DNA of 64,000 bases from Acidithiobacillus sp041676785 (GTDB lineage: Bacteria; Pseudomonadota; Gammaproteobacteria; Acidithiobacillales; Acidithiobacillaceae): assembly GCA_041676785.1 (NCBI GenBank), contig JBAYRF010000003.1:87190-151189 (forward strand), given 5' to 3'. Below the pieces are notes generated by a model. That model had not been told where the DNA came from and did not search any database. It worked only from the letters and a program-made list of their open reading frames with translations. A program made the translations under genes and the position numbers. Positions 23,445-31,210 of the stretch are shown piece after piece; the first letter of the stretch is position 1, and each line of letters begins with the position of its first letter.

Positions 23445-24623
23445 TTGGAGTCTAAGCTCTTGTCCGCGCATTTGTTGCGTCGTAAGACTTGGCAAAGAGC
23501 GCCCATCACCGAATGGGCGCTGCTGAGTGAAATGTCTGCCATCGCTGAGTGGCTGGAATTGCGTTTACAAGAAGCTACTCAAGAAATCCTCCTAGAAAAT
23601 TATATTTTTCTGGAAGGGCTTTGGCCATTGCGGATTCTGGATATCCTGTGCGAAAAGGCTACAGTCGGAGTGCAAGTTTACGTGACCCTTGATGCGCTGG
23701 GTAGCCGCGCTTTTCCAGAGGCATGGATTAGGGCGCTGCAGCAGGCTGGTGCGCATTTTCACTACTATCATCGTCTGCAGTTGAAGGGATTGGAAAAACG
23801 CTTGCGGCGTACCCATCGCCGCCTAGTGGTGGTGGATGGTCAGTGGGTGGCGGTAGGTGGTTTTGCCATTGATCAAGAGTGGTTAAATGACGAGCCTGGA
23901 AATCCCGCTTATCGGGATTTGTTGTTTGCTTGTCGGGGTACTTTGGTGCAGCGAGGACGGGAAATCTTTTTTCGGCATCGTCCAGAAAAGTCCCCTGCTT
24001 TGACCGCCAGAGATGCTCAGCGCTCTGCGTCGCCCCCGATTGTCGCCGGTGACGGTCGTTTTCTGGAGGCAACGCCACCCGCCAGTTTTACGATCCGGCG
24101 ACGTTTGCTTGCCGCGATACGCAGTGCTCGGCACAGTATTTGGATCGCTACACCCTATTTTAACCCCGATCCGATTGTCCTGAGTGCTATTTATCGGGCG
24201 GTTGAACGCGGTGTTGAGGTGCGACTGCTGCTGGCCGGACGTATTACGGATCATCCGCTTTTGCGATTTGGGATTCAGGCGTATTATCAAAAACTGATGC
24301 GTAAAGGGGTGCATATCTATGAATATCAGAATGCTTTCCTGCATGCGAAATATGTGTTGGTAGATCGCTCCTGGGTTTCGGTGGGCTCGGCAAATTTCGA
24401 TTTTCTGAGTCTGTGGTTTAACCATGAACTCAATCTGGAATTACGTCTGCCGCTAGTTTCCTTGTTGTTGCGTGGGTTATTTGTCCGCGAGTTTGCAAGG
24501 TCACGGAAAATTGATCCAGAGCCTTGGCGACGACGTCCCTACTGGCGGCGCTTGCCGGAGTGGTGTTTGGCTCAGCTTGACCGCTGGGTACAGGCGCGGG
24601 CACTGGGCCAACGTCGTTATTGA
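23445..24623 (+). CDS. ClsB-like phospholipase D-superfamily cardiolipin synthase
   Basis: A 392-residue two-HKD protein. The start is TTG at 23445 because GGGAGG (23433-23438) lies six bases upstream; the GTG at 23409 has no such site. ILLENYIFLEG matches the ClsB N-terminus. The second HKD motif is intact (His300, Lys302, Asp307, with GSANFD following). In the first, HRRLVVVD (residues 124-131), the usual Lys is Arg126. The C-terminus is basic, consistent with membrane association. It is probably a cardiolipin synthase or related phospholipid transferase. It is followed 9 bp later by ratA. Confidence 0.82.
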   Translation: MESKLLSAHLLRRKTWQRAPITEWALLSEMSAIAEWLELRLQEATQEILLENYIFLEGLWPLRILDILCEKATVGVQVYVTLDALGSRAFPEAWIRALQQAGAHFHYYHRLQLKGLEKRLRRTHRRLVVVDGQWVAVGGFAIDQEWLNDEPGNPAYRDLLFACRGTLVQRGREIFFRHRPEKSPALTARDAQRSASPPIVAGDGRFLEATPPASFTIRRRLLAAIRSARHSIWIATPYFNPDPIVLSAIYRAVERGVEVRLLLAGRITDHPLLRFGIQAYYQKLMRKGVHIYEYQNAFLHAKYVLVDRSWVSVGSANFDFLSLWFNHELNLELRLPLVSLLLRGLFVREFARSRKIDPEPWRRRPYWRRLPEWCLAQLDRWVQARALGQRRY

Positions 24624-24632
24624 GAGGGGTCC

Positions 24633-25112
24633 ATGCATCATATTTGTAAAAGTGCGGTATTACCCTACAGTGCGGGGCAGGTGATGGCGCTGATTGAAGA
24701 TATTCGAGCCTACCCTCAGTTTCTTCCTTGGTGCGGTAGAACCCGGGTCATTCAGGACAAGGGTGAAGAAGTCGTTGCAGAAATTACTATTTCCCATGGT
24801 GCATTTGGCAAATCATTCACGACCAAAAATCGTTATCAACGTCCCAAGCTCGCGGAGGTTCGGCTAGTGAATGGCCCATTCCGTTTTCTGGAAGGGCTAT
24901 GGCAGCTTGAACACGACCCCAAAGGCACCAGAGTCACGCTGGATATGCGTTTTGAATTTGCTTCCCGATTGATGGGTGCCTTTCTGGAGCCTATCTTCAA
25001 GCAGGCGGCGGAAACCATGGTGCAGCGTTTTGCCCAGCGCGCACGCGTTGTTTATGGCCCGCCCGCCGCGCTACCTGCCGAGGACCGTAATCAGTCCTCG
25101 GGATCGGCTTAG
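24633..25112 (+). CDS. ratA: RatA/Coq10-type START-domain protein
   Basis: A 159-residue polyketide-cyclase/START fold protein with YSAGQVMALIEDIRAYPQFLPWC, FTTKNRY and GPFRFLEGLWQLEHD, matching the RatA/Coq10 family. In E. coli RatA was reported to hinder ribosome subunit association; related proteins bind ubiquinone and support respiration. The 15-residue C-terminal tail is divergent. It sits between smpB and bamE as in many gammaproteobacteria, but no ratB follows. A quinone-handling role is at least as plausible as a toxin role. Confidence 0.85.
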   Translation: MHHICKSAVLPYSAGQVMALIEDIRAYPQFLPWCGRTRVIQDKGEEVVAEITISHGAFGKSFTTKNRYQRPKLAEVRLVNGPFRFLEGLWQLEHDPKGTRVTLDMRFEFASRLMGAFLEPIFKQAAETMVQRFAQRARVVYGPPAALPAEDRNQSSGSA

Positions 25113-25459
25113 GAACCAGCCGCCGCTACAGGCGTCTGGGTGGTTCCTTTGACATCGCCTTGCACGCCAATGAGTTTGTCGTCTTTGTTGAAGAGGACGA
25201 TCACTTTGCGTACTTCGGTGCCGCTATAGGCCGGTTTGTAGCTATAAGAATAAGTCCACTGATGGGGATGCCAGGGATCTTTCAGTAGCGGAGTGCCGAG
25301 AATAGTGCGTACCTGCGATGCGTCCATACCCGGATGCAGATCAGCAAGTTCTTTACTGGTGACGACGTTACCCTGTTGTACGGCGACCCGATAAATACTG
25401 CAGGCACCGAGAGAGAGGGCACAAAAAATAACGAGAGATATCAGGCGGAGGCTAATCAT
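25109..25459 (-). CDS. bamE: Outer-membrane assembly lipoprotein BamE (SmpA)
   Basis: A 116-residue lipoprotein. The signal peptide ends in the lipobox LGAC, so the lipidated Cys is near residue 20. The BamE core includes LADLHPGMDASQVRTILGTPLLKDP and a C-terminal WTYSYSY.P strand pair. It stabilises the BAM complex for outer-membrane barrel insertion. The ATG at 25459 gives a normal lipoprotein signal; longer starts at 25477 and 25486 are possible. Its end overlaps the convergent ratA end by 4 bp, and it is divergent from fur, the usual bamE/fur arrangement. Confidence 0.92.
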   Translation of the reverse strand: MISLRLISLVIFCALSLGACSIYRVAVQQGNVVTSKELADLHPGMDASQVRTILGTPLLKDPWHPHQWTYSYSYKPAYSGTEVRKVIVLFNKDDKLIGVQGDVKGTTQTPVAAAGS

Positions 25460-25525
25460 AGTCCTTGTCTTAAGCATCAGGTACAACTATCCTAAACCAT
25501 TAAGCATAGGCATTGCTACGAACGA

Positions 25526-25975
25526 ATGAACCACGAAAAACTAAATAGTGACGAATTGAAGCGGGCTGGCCTCAAAGCCACTCTTCCGCGCCTGAAGATT
25601 TTGCGCATTTTTGAGGACAGTGATACACGACATCTCACTGCTGAAGAGGTGTATCGGCAATTACTAGATGCGGGTGAAGAAGTGGGGTTGGCCACGGTTT
25701 ATCGAGTGTTGACCCAGTTCGAAATGGCTGGTCTGGTGCGACGCCATCATTTCGAAGGCGACAAGGCGGTTTTTGAAATGAACGAGACTGGCCACCATGA
25801 TCATATGGTGTGCACTGCTTGTGGTAAGGTCTTGGAGTTTTTTGATGACGCGCTGGAGGCTCGGCAAAAACAAATTGCGATTGATAGAGGTTTTTTCATC
25901 AGCGATCATAGCTTGTATCTTTATGGAACCTGCCTCGGTATGCAGGAGTCCGGCGTGTGCTCCCTGAAGAATTAG
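25526..25975 (+). CDS. fur: Ferric uptake regulator Fur
   Basis: A 149-residue Fur with LKRAGLKATLPRLKILRIFE (DNA-binding domain), LATVYRVLTQFEMAGL (recognition helix), the HHDHMVC metal motif and CTACGK zinc site. Two further C-terminal cysteines are present. It represses iron-uptake genes when loaded with Fe(II), important in iron-rich acidic habitats. The promoter must lie in the 66 bp shared with bamE, and I see no clear Fur box there. Confidence 0.96.
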   Translation: MNHEKLNSDELKRAGLKATLPRLKILRIFEDSDTRHLTAEEVYRQLLDAGEEVGLATVYRVLTQFEMAGLVRRHHFEGDKAVFEMNETGHHDHMVCTACGKVLEFFDDALEARQKQIAIDRGFFISDHSLYLYGTCLGMQESGVCSLKN

Positions 25976-25989
25976 ATGAATTAATAAAT

Positions 25990-27111
25990 TCAGTGGCTTA
26001 GAACGAGATTGTCGCGGTGAATGATCTCAATCTCATCCACATCACCGAAGATTTCTGCAAGTGCTTTGCTACTTTTTCCTAACCGCAGCAATACATCTTG
26101 ATAGGCAAAATTCACCAGCCCCCGAGCAACCTCCTGCCCCTCTGGGTCCACGCAGCGCAACAGGTCGCCGCGCTCAAAGTTGCCTTCTGCGGCGGTAATT
26201 CCTACCGGTAGTAAACTGCTGCCATTTTCGCGCAACACCTTGGCGGCACCCGCATCCAGATGGAGTGTTCCTGTAGGATGCAATTGACCCGCTAACCAGC
26301 GCTTGCGCGCCGCCAGTTTGGCCACGGTGGGTCGAAAATAGGTGCCTAGGGTTTCGCCGCTCCACAAGCGCAGTAGAATGTTTTCGGTACTACCGGGTGC
26401 CACGATGGTGGCGGCACCGGATTGGGCGGCGCGGCTGGCGGCGCGTACCTTAGTAATCATGCCGCCACTGCCGATAGCGGTTCCCGCACCCCCCGCCATC
26501 CGCAATAAGTCAGGATCACCGGCTTCGACCTCTGGCAGCAAGCGCGCACCTACCGCACGGCGTGGATCTTGATCGTAAAGACCAGCCTGATCCGTCAGAA
26601 TGACCAAAAGATCGGCCTCGAGGAGGTTTGTCACCATGGCGGCTAAGGTGTCATTGTCACCGAAGCGAATCTCAGCACTGGCAATGGCGTCGTTCTCGTT
26701 GATGATGGGAATAACACCGAGCTCCAAGAGGGTACGCAGCGTTGCGCGTGCATTGAGATAGCGATGGCGCTCTTCAAGATCTTCGTGGGTGAGTAATACT
26801 TGGCTACCGTGCACACTGCCTTGATGAAGAAAGTCTTGATAAATCTGAATCAAGGCGGCTTGCCCGACGCTGGCCGCAGCCTGGAGTTGATGGAGAGCGG
26901 TCGGTCGGGTTTGCCAGCCGAGACGCTCCATGCCAGCAGCCACCGCTCCTGAGGAAACTAACACCAGTTCAAGGCCGTGACGGCGCAGTACCAGTAGTTG
27001 TCTAACCCAAGCTTCAATGGCGGTAAGATCTAGTCCTTGGCCGTTGTTGGTGAGAAGACTACTGCCGATTTTGATAACCCAGCGCTGAGCGCCTTTGAGA
27101 TCGCGGGTCAT
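25990..27111 (-). CDS. proB: Glutamate 5-kinase with C-terminal PUA domain
   Basis: A 373-residue protein. The amino-acid-kinase domain comprises residues ~1-260 (RWVIKIGSSLLTNNG, LVLVSSGAVAAGM, INENDAIAS, FGDNDTLAAMV), followed by a PUA domain (~275-365). It phosphorylates glutamate for proline synthesis; proC lies at 11 kb. The start overlaps the obg stop by 4 bases (ATGA), so proB is the last gene of the rplU-rpmA-obg-proB operon. Confidence 0.96.
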   Translation of the reverse strand: MTRDLKGAQRWVIKIGSSLLTNNGQGLDLTAIEAWVRQLLVLRRHGLELVLVSSGAVAAGMERLGWQTRPTALHQLQAAASVGQAALIQIYQDFLHQGSVHGSQVLLTHEDLEERHRYLNARATLRTLLELGVIPIINENDAIASAEIRFGDNDTLAAMVTNLLEADLLVILTDQAGLYDQDPRRAVGARLLPEVEAGDPDLLRMAGGAGTAIGSGGMITKVRAASRAAQSGAATIVAPGSTENILLRLWSGETLGTYFRPTVAKLAARKRWLAGQLHPTGTLHLDAGAAKVLRENGSSLLPVGITAAEGNFERGDLLRCVDPEGQEVARGLVNFAYQDVLLRLGKSSKALAEIFGDVDEIEIIHRDNLVLSH

Positions 27112-28229
27112 TCTTCGCCCTCATCCCAGTCCGCGCTCAGGTCATCTCCCTCCCATTCTTCCAGATAGGCTTCGTCCTCGCTGTCGCCCCATTCTTCAGA
27201 TTGTATTGGATCGGGAGCGGGCGGCAGGTCGGGAAGAGCTAACCATACGCTATGCACGAGGGCGCTGCAGCCTGCGCCAGTTGCGGCCGATATCAGAAAA
27301 GCCGGGCCTTCCCAAGCCAGCTCTTGACGAATTTCTTGGAAACGCGCTTCTGCTTCTTCGGTGCTGAATAGATCGGATTTGTTCACTACCAACCAGCGAG
27401 GGCGTGCAGCAAGCGCCGGACTGTAAGCGCCCAGTTCTTCTTCGAGAGCCCGGATGTTCTCTGCGGGTTGGCTTTCATCTAAGGGTGCCATATCGACCAT
27501 ATGCAGTAGCAGACGGGTACGGCTCAGATGCTTGAGAAAGCGGGTGCCCAGTCCTGCGCCTTCTGAAGCACCAGGAATCAGTCCGGGGATATCGGCAAGC
27601 ACAAAAGATTCGTGGGCTGCTACCCGAACGACCCCGAGGTTGGGATATAGTGTCGTGAAAGGATAGTCGGCCACTTTGGGGCGCGCGGCACTGACGGCTC
27701 GAATCAGGGTGCTTTTGCCAGCATTGGGTAAGCCGAGCAGACCAACGTCTGCGAGAACCCGCAATTCCAAGCGGAGATTGCGTTCTTCTCCGGGGGTGCC
27801 CTTTTCAAATTGGCGAGGCGCACGATTGATGCTGGACTTGAAGTAGAGGTTGCCGTGCCCGCCACGGCCTCCTTGGGCGACCAATAGGCGCTCACCATCA
27901 GCTCGTAGGTCACCCAGTAGTTCCCGGGTGTCGTCGTCATAAACCAAGGTGCCGACGGGGACGTGAATTTCTTTATCCAGTCCGGCACGCCCCGTCATTT
28001 GCCGACCGGCACCACCGTGGCCGGTTTCGGCGCGATAGCGACGTTGGTAACGAAAGTCTATAAGGGTGTTGAGGCTGGCTTGCGCGACCAGAAAAATGCT
28101 GCCACCGCGCCCGCCATCCCCCCCATCGGGACCGCCAAAAGGGATGAATTTTTCCCGCCGAAAACTGAGGGAGCCGTGCCCACCCGTACCGGAGGCGACA
28201 TGGATGCGTACTTCGTCAATAAACTTCAT
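27108..28229 (-). CDS. obgE: Obg family GTPase CgtA/ObgE
   Basis: A 373-residue GTPase with the Gly-rich Obg fold at residues 1-158 (DGGDGGRGGSIFL). The G domain follows, with GLPNAGKST, DIPGLI and NKSD. A strongly acidic C-terminal tail (EEWEGDDLSADWDEGEE) is also typical. It acts in 50S assembly and stress control. The start ATG at 28229 is fixed by the family N-terminus MKFIDEV. It follows a terminator-like hairpin with no spacing, so no free ribosome-binding site is available. Confidence 0.97.
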   Translation of the reverse strand: MKFIDEVRIHVASGTGGHGSLSFRREKFIPFGGPDGGDGGRGGSIFLVAQASLNTLIDFRYQRRYRAETGHGGAGRQMTGRAGLDKEIHVPVGTLVYDDDTRELLGDLRADGERLLVAQGGRGGHGNLYFKSSINRAPRQFEKGTPGEERNLRLELRVLADVGLLGLPNAGKSTLIRAVSAARPKVADYPFTTLYPNLGVVRVAAHESFVLADIPGLIPGASEGAGLGTRFLKHLSRTRLLLHMVDMAPLDESQPAENIRALEEELGAYSPALAARPRWLVVNKSDLFSTEEAEARFQEIRQELAWEGPAFLISAATGAGCSALVHSVWLALPDLPPAPDPIQSEEWGDSEDEAYLEEWEGDDLSADWDEGEE

Positions 28230-28262
28230 AAAAAACCCCGCTCCCGCAAAAACGGGGCGGGG
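28230..28262 (-). terminator. Terminator/attenuator hairpin abutting the obgE start codon
   Basis: On the minus strand a GC stem of ten pairs with one bulged base (28253-28262 with 28236-28246) is followed by six T residues (28235-28230). The obgE ATG begins at the next base. It is ~21 bp after the rpmA stop. It should reduce read-through from the ribosomal genes into obgE-proB and hides any GGGAG ribosome-binding site in its 3' arm. Confidence 0.85.
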
Positions 28263-28283
28263 TCCCTCTGTGCAGAGGCCGGT

Positions 28284-28544
28284 TCAGGCCGCTGATACGA
28301 CGCTAACGGTGCGTACCTGACGCGGACCTTTACGCTCAAACTTGACGACACCTTCGGCAGTGGCGAACAGGGTATGATCCTTGCCGATACCGACGTTGGC
28401 TCCCGGATAGAACTGGGTGCCGCGCTGACGAATGATAATGTTACCTGCGATCACTTCCTGGCCGGCGTAACGTTTAACGCCCAGACGCTTGGATTGGGAA
28501 TCGCGACCGTTACGGGAGGAACCGCCAGCCTTCTTATGTGCCAT
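28284..28544 (-). CDS. rpmA: 50S ribosomal protein L27
   Basis: An 86-residue L27 with the N-terminal MAHKKAGGSSRNGRDSQSKR motif (no cleaved extension), VKRYAGQEVIAGNIIIRQRGT and ATAEGVVKFERKG. L27 reaches the peptidyl-transferase centre. It is 11 bp downstream of rplU. Confidence 0.98.
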   Translation of the reverse strand: MAHKKAGGSSRNGRDSQSKRLGVKRYAGQEVIAGNIIIRQRGTQFYPGANVGIGKDHTLFATAEGVVKFERKGPRQVRTVSVVSAA

Positions 28545-28555
28545 ATCTGTGCTCC

Positions 28556-28867
28556 TTAGGCTTCAATGCCAGTGATGCGTACTTCGGTGAAATATTGGCG
28601 ATGACCTTGCTGTTTGCGGTAATGCTTGCGTCGACGCATCTTGAAGATGTGCACCTTGGCTGCACGTCCTTGGCTCAATACCGTTGCTTTGACTGCTGCG
28701 CCCGCTACCAGAGGTTGACCGACTCGCACATCACTACCAACGCCGACCATCAGTACACGGTCCAGAGCGAGTTCTGCACCGGGCTCTACTTCCATTTTTT
28801 CGAGTCGGAGCTTATCGCCCACTGCCACCCGATACTGCTTGCCACCATTTTCAATGACCGCGTACAT
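28556..28867 (-). CDS. rplU: 50S ribosomal protein L21
   Basis: A 103-residue L21 starting MYAVIENGGKQYRV and ending with the HFRRRKHYRK-like KMRRRKHYRKQQGHRQ and EVRITGI. The ATG at 28867 lies six bases after GGAGG; an in-frame GTG precedes it. First gene of the rplU-rpmA-obgE-proB operon with a predicted promoter ~50 bp upstream. Confidence 0.98.
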   Translation of the reverse strand: MYAVIENGGKQYRVAVGDKLRLEKMEVEPGAELALDRVLMVGVGSDVRVGQPLVAGAAVKATVLSQGRAAKVHIFKMRRRKHYRKQQGHRQYFTEVRITGIEA

Positions 28868-28916
28868 CACAAACCTCCAACAAGGGTTTCACCGTTACTG
28901 CCCGGAAAAGCTGGCA

Positions 28917-28945
28917 AGGATAGCGTTATCAGGATATTAACGCAA
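28917..28945 (-). promoter_or_regulatory. Predicted sigma-70 promoter of rplU-rpmA
   Basis: On the minus strand: TTGCGT (28945-28940), exact 17-bp spacer, TATCCT (28922-28917). The expected start is near 28910, giving a ~43-nt leader. No ribosomal leader fold was recognised. Confidence 0.55.
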
Positions 28946-29049
28946 GAGGATTTCAGTTTTATCATCGTAAATTTTACGGATTCACAGCGCATCTACTTCC
29001 AAGCGCCACGATGGCTTGCGGATGCTGTAGTTTCATTAAAGTGTAAGGG

Positions 29050-29238
29050 TTACCGTCCCAGGGCTTTTTCAATTTTTTTATCGGTCTTGTACTGGCTTAA
29101 CGCATAAACCGCCCAAATAGCTGCAGGTATCCAGCCGATCAACGTGACTTGTAAAATGAGACAGAGGATTCCAGCAAGGGGCCGACCAATGGTAAAAAAC
29201 ACCAGAAATGGTAAAAAAATGGCTAAAATCAAACGCAT
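29050..29238 (-). CDS. YqaE/Pmp3-family small membrane protein
   Basis: A 62-residue protein with two hydrophobic segments (LILAIFLPFLVFFTIG and an LQVTLIGWIPAAIWAVYAL stretch) and the Pmp3 hairpin GRPLAGILCLILQ. A Lys-rich C-terminus (YKTDKKIEKAL) follows. Family members are stress-induced proteolipids that affect membrane potential and ion tolerance, which would suit acid or salt stress. The start at 29238 gives the family N-terminus; the reading frame extending to 29358 is rejected because it would cover the promoter region of the divergent gene. Confidence 0.85.
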   Translation of the reverse strand: MRLILAIFLPFLVFFTIGRPLAGILCLILQVTLIGWIPAAIWAVYALSQYKTDKKIEKALGR

Positions 29239-29343
29239 GTCGGGATATCCTCGGTAAAATTTTTTGTAAGTCAATGATACGGCTTCGATCGAGGATGTCG
29301 CAAGTTTCAGCGATGGTGATCTTCTGGAGCCCGACTGGACCTG

Positions 29344-29352
29344 TGCTAAACT
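29344..29352 (+). promoter_or_regulatory. Extended -10 immediately upstream of the DUF445 gene
   Basis: TG-C-TAAACT (hexamer 29347-29352) places the expected transcription start at or within a base or two of the ATG at 29359. No ribosome-binding site is visible. This suggests a leaderless mRNA, or that the true start is the ATG at 29437. Confidence 0.35.
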
Positions 29353-29358
29353 CGTCAC

Positions 29359-30687
29359 ATGACGCCGAAAAACGATACGCCTCCGCTGGGATTTTCGAAC
29401 GCTAAGCTGCCTGACCGTACCCAGAAGTTACGCATTATGCGGCGCTGGGCGCTCTTTCTGTTGGTAGCCGCCCTAGGATTATTTTTGGTGTCAGCCAGTC
29501 AGGGATTTTCCGGGATGTGGGCCTGGTGGGGTGCCTTTTCGGAGGCCGCGATGGTGGGCGGGTTGGCGGACTGGTTCGCGGTGGTGGCGTTATTTCGTCA
29601 TCCTCTGGGGTTACCGATTCCGCACACGGCTATTCTGCCGCGCAACAAAGAGCGACTCGCGACACGTCTTTCGGCTTTTATTCGCGATCATTTCCTAAAA
29701 AGCGAGGCCATTGTGCGCCTGTTGCGACGAGCCGATCCCGCAACTTGGTTGGCGCAATGGTTAAGCGACGGTCACAGCAGCGATTTATTGGCCAAGCAAT
29801 TGTTGGTACTTTTGCAAAAGGCGCTGGCCCTCAGTAATGATCAGGAATTGCGAACCTCGTTGCGGGCGGCTCTGGGTCGGCAGTTACAGCGCATAGATGG
29901 TGCTCGCTGGGCAGGGAGTATTCTGGGATTGTTGACTGAAGATCATCGCCATCAGTCGCTGCTCGACGATGGTTTACATCGATTGCGACGCTGGCTGGAT
30001 GGTGAAGATACCCAGAGTCTGCTGGCGGATCAGATTGGCGCCATTCTTAAACGCGCTTATCCGACGCTGTTCGCGTGGATGGGTGCTGTTATGGACCCGG
30101 CAACGCTGAGCGATAATCTGGCGCGTAATCTGGTCAAGGCTGCACATCAGCTATTGCAGGAAATTGAGGATGATCCTGAGCATCCGCGTCGCTTGGCTTT
30201 TGATCACTGGATGCAGGAGGCCGTTCTCCGACTGCAAACAGATACGGATTTTCAGGCGCGTATCCAGCGCTGGCAGCAAGGATTGATCAACCATCCTGCG
30301 GTTCAGGAATATGCGGATGGTTTACTTCGCGATCTACGGACTTGGCTCGAAAAAGATCTGCAACGACCCGATTCGCGCTTGCAGCATCAGGTGCAACAAT
30401 TGGCCCAACAACTAGGTTATTTTTTGGCGGAGCAGGCGGTTTTGCGCGACGCCCTCAATTTGTATCTGGAAGAGAGTGCACGTCGTCTGGCACCGGCTTT
30501 GCGAGATGGTCTGGCCCAGCATATCGAAAAAACCATACGCGATTGGCCGGAAAAAGACATGGTGCGCTTGCTGGAAGAAGGCGTTGGTACCGATCTGCAA
30601 TATATTCGCGTTAATGGAACGGTGGTGGGCGGTCTGGTGGGCGTGCTGATTCACGCCCTAGCTTTAACGGTTCCGCTGCTGGTCTGA
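29359..30687 (+). CDS. DUF445 family inner-membrane protein
   Basis: A 442-residue protein. One N-terminal hydrophobic segment (WALFLLVAALGLFLVS) is followed by the DUF445 start FSEAAMVGGLADWFAVVALFRHPLGLPIPHTAILPRNKERL. A long amphipathic helical body follows, and the protein ends with a C-terminal membrane segment GGLVGVLIHAL. Relatives include E. coli YjiN and B. subtilis YheB; the function is unknown. The start at 29359 lacks a ribosome-binding site, and the downstream ATG at 29437 (RRWALFLL) is an alternative. It stands alone between a Pmp3-like peptide and the small exported protein. Confidence 0.87.
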   Translation: MTPKNDTPPLGFSNAKLPDRTQKLRIMRRWALFLLVAALGLFLVSASQGFSGMWAWWGAFSEAAMVGGLADWFAVVALFRHPLGLPIPHTAILPRNKERLATRLSAFIRDHFLKSEAIVRLLRRADPATWLAQWLSDGHSSDLLAKQLLVLLQKALALSNDQELRTSLRAALGRQLQRIDGARWAGSILGLLTEDHRHQSLLDDGLHRLRRWLDGEDTQSLLADQIGAILKRAYPTLFAWMGAVMDPATLSDNLARNLVKAAHQLLQEIEDDPEHPRRLAFDHWMQEAVLRLQTDTDFQARIQRWQQGLINHPAVQEYADGLLRDLRTWLEKDLQRPDSRLQHQVQQLAQQLGYFLAEQAVLRDALNLYLEESARRLAPALRDGLAQHIEKTIRDWPEKDMVRLLEEGVGTDLQYIRVNGTVVGGLVGVLIHALALTVPLLV

Positions 30688-30757
30688 GCCCCGTGTCGTC
30701 CAGTATCGGCCGGTATGGTCCGCATCGCCTAGGGGCGTGCTGTTCCGAATGGGCCAT

Positions 30758-30786
30758 TCTCAAAAAATATAGGGTGATGATATATT
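30758..30786 (+). promoter_or_regulatory. Predicted promoter of the small SoxK-like gene
   Basis: TTCTCA (30758-30763), a 17-bp spacer and extended -10 TG-A-TATATT (hexamer 30781-30786). It overlaps a perfect 16-bp AT palindrome at 30780-30795. The leader of ~85 nt ends with a full AAGGAGGTG ribosome-binding site. Confidence 0.5.
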
Positions 30787-30795
30787 ATAATATAT
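30780..30795. repeat. Perfect 16-bp AT-only palindrome over the -10 region
   Basis: ATATATTATAATATAT reads identically on both strands and contains a consensus TATAAT. It could be an operator, a melting element or simply an AT-rich promoter core. Confidence 0.6.
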
Positions 30796-30877
30796 TGTAT
30801 ATGAATACCTTTTATGTAAGGAACAAATCCTGCTTGGCAAAAAACTCAAACACAAACCTTTATAAGGAGGTGTAGAG

Positions 30878-31210
30878 ATGAAACGCGTGTTTATGACGAT
30901 GGTGACTGTCGGCGCACTGGCGATGGCTGGCTTTGCGACAGCGGCGACGGTGACGGCGGCCGACGCCCAACAGGCTATTACGGCAGCAAAAACGGCTATG
31001 GCAAAAACCTCTGCAGTCCATTATTTGTGGCTATCTACACCGAAAATCTTTAAAGAAGCGGAAGCGGCAGATAAAGCGGGTAAGTATGATGTGGCCGTGG
31101 TCAAAGCCAAGCATGCCGAAGAATTGGCAAATTTAGCGTATGCGCAAGGTGAGGCTCAGGCTAAAAAATATGGCGCAAAGCTCACCGATCATGGGGTTCA
31201 GCTCGACTGA
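30878..31210 (+). CDS. Small exported helical protein, SoxXA-binding (SoxK)-like
   Basis: A 110-residue protein with a signal peptide ending near FATAA (residue ~23). The mature part is Ala/Lys-rich and helical. The segment SAVHYLWLSTPKIFKEAEAADKAG is followed by a KAKHAEELANLAYAQGEAQ-type stretch. This resembles the S-x-G-x-EWRDT-x-K-x2-K-A-E-A-A layout of SoxXA-binding proteins, but the similarity is by eye and weak. A full-strength AAGGAGGTG ribosome-binding site and AT-rich promoter imply high expression. No sox genes are adjacent. Its last codons overlap the convergent murI end by 13 bp. Confidence 0.7.
   Translation: MKRVFMTMVTVGALAMAGFATAATVTAADAQQAITAAKTAMAKTSAVHYLWLSTPKIFKEAEAADKAGKYDVAVVKAKHAEELANLAYAQGEAQAKKYGAKLTDHGVQLD

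Noticed and set aside
24633..25112. RatA as half of a toxin-antitoxin system
   Set aside because: No RatB-like partner is adjacent, and the START fold and position between smpB and bamE fit a housekeeping Coq10-type role equally well.
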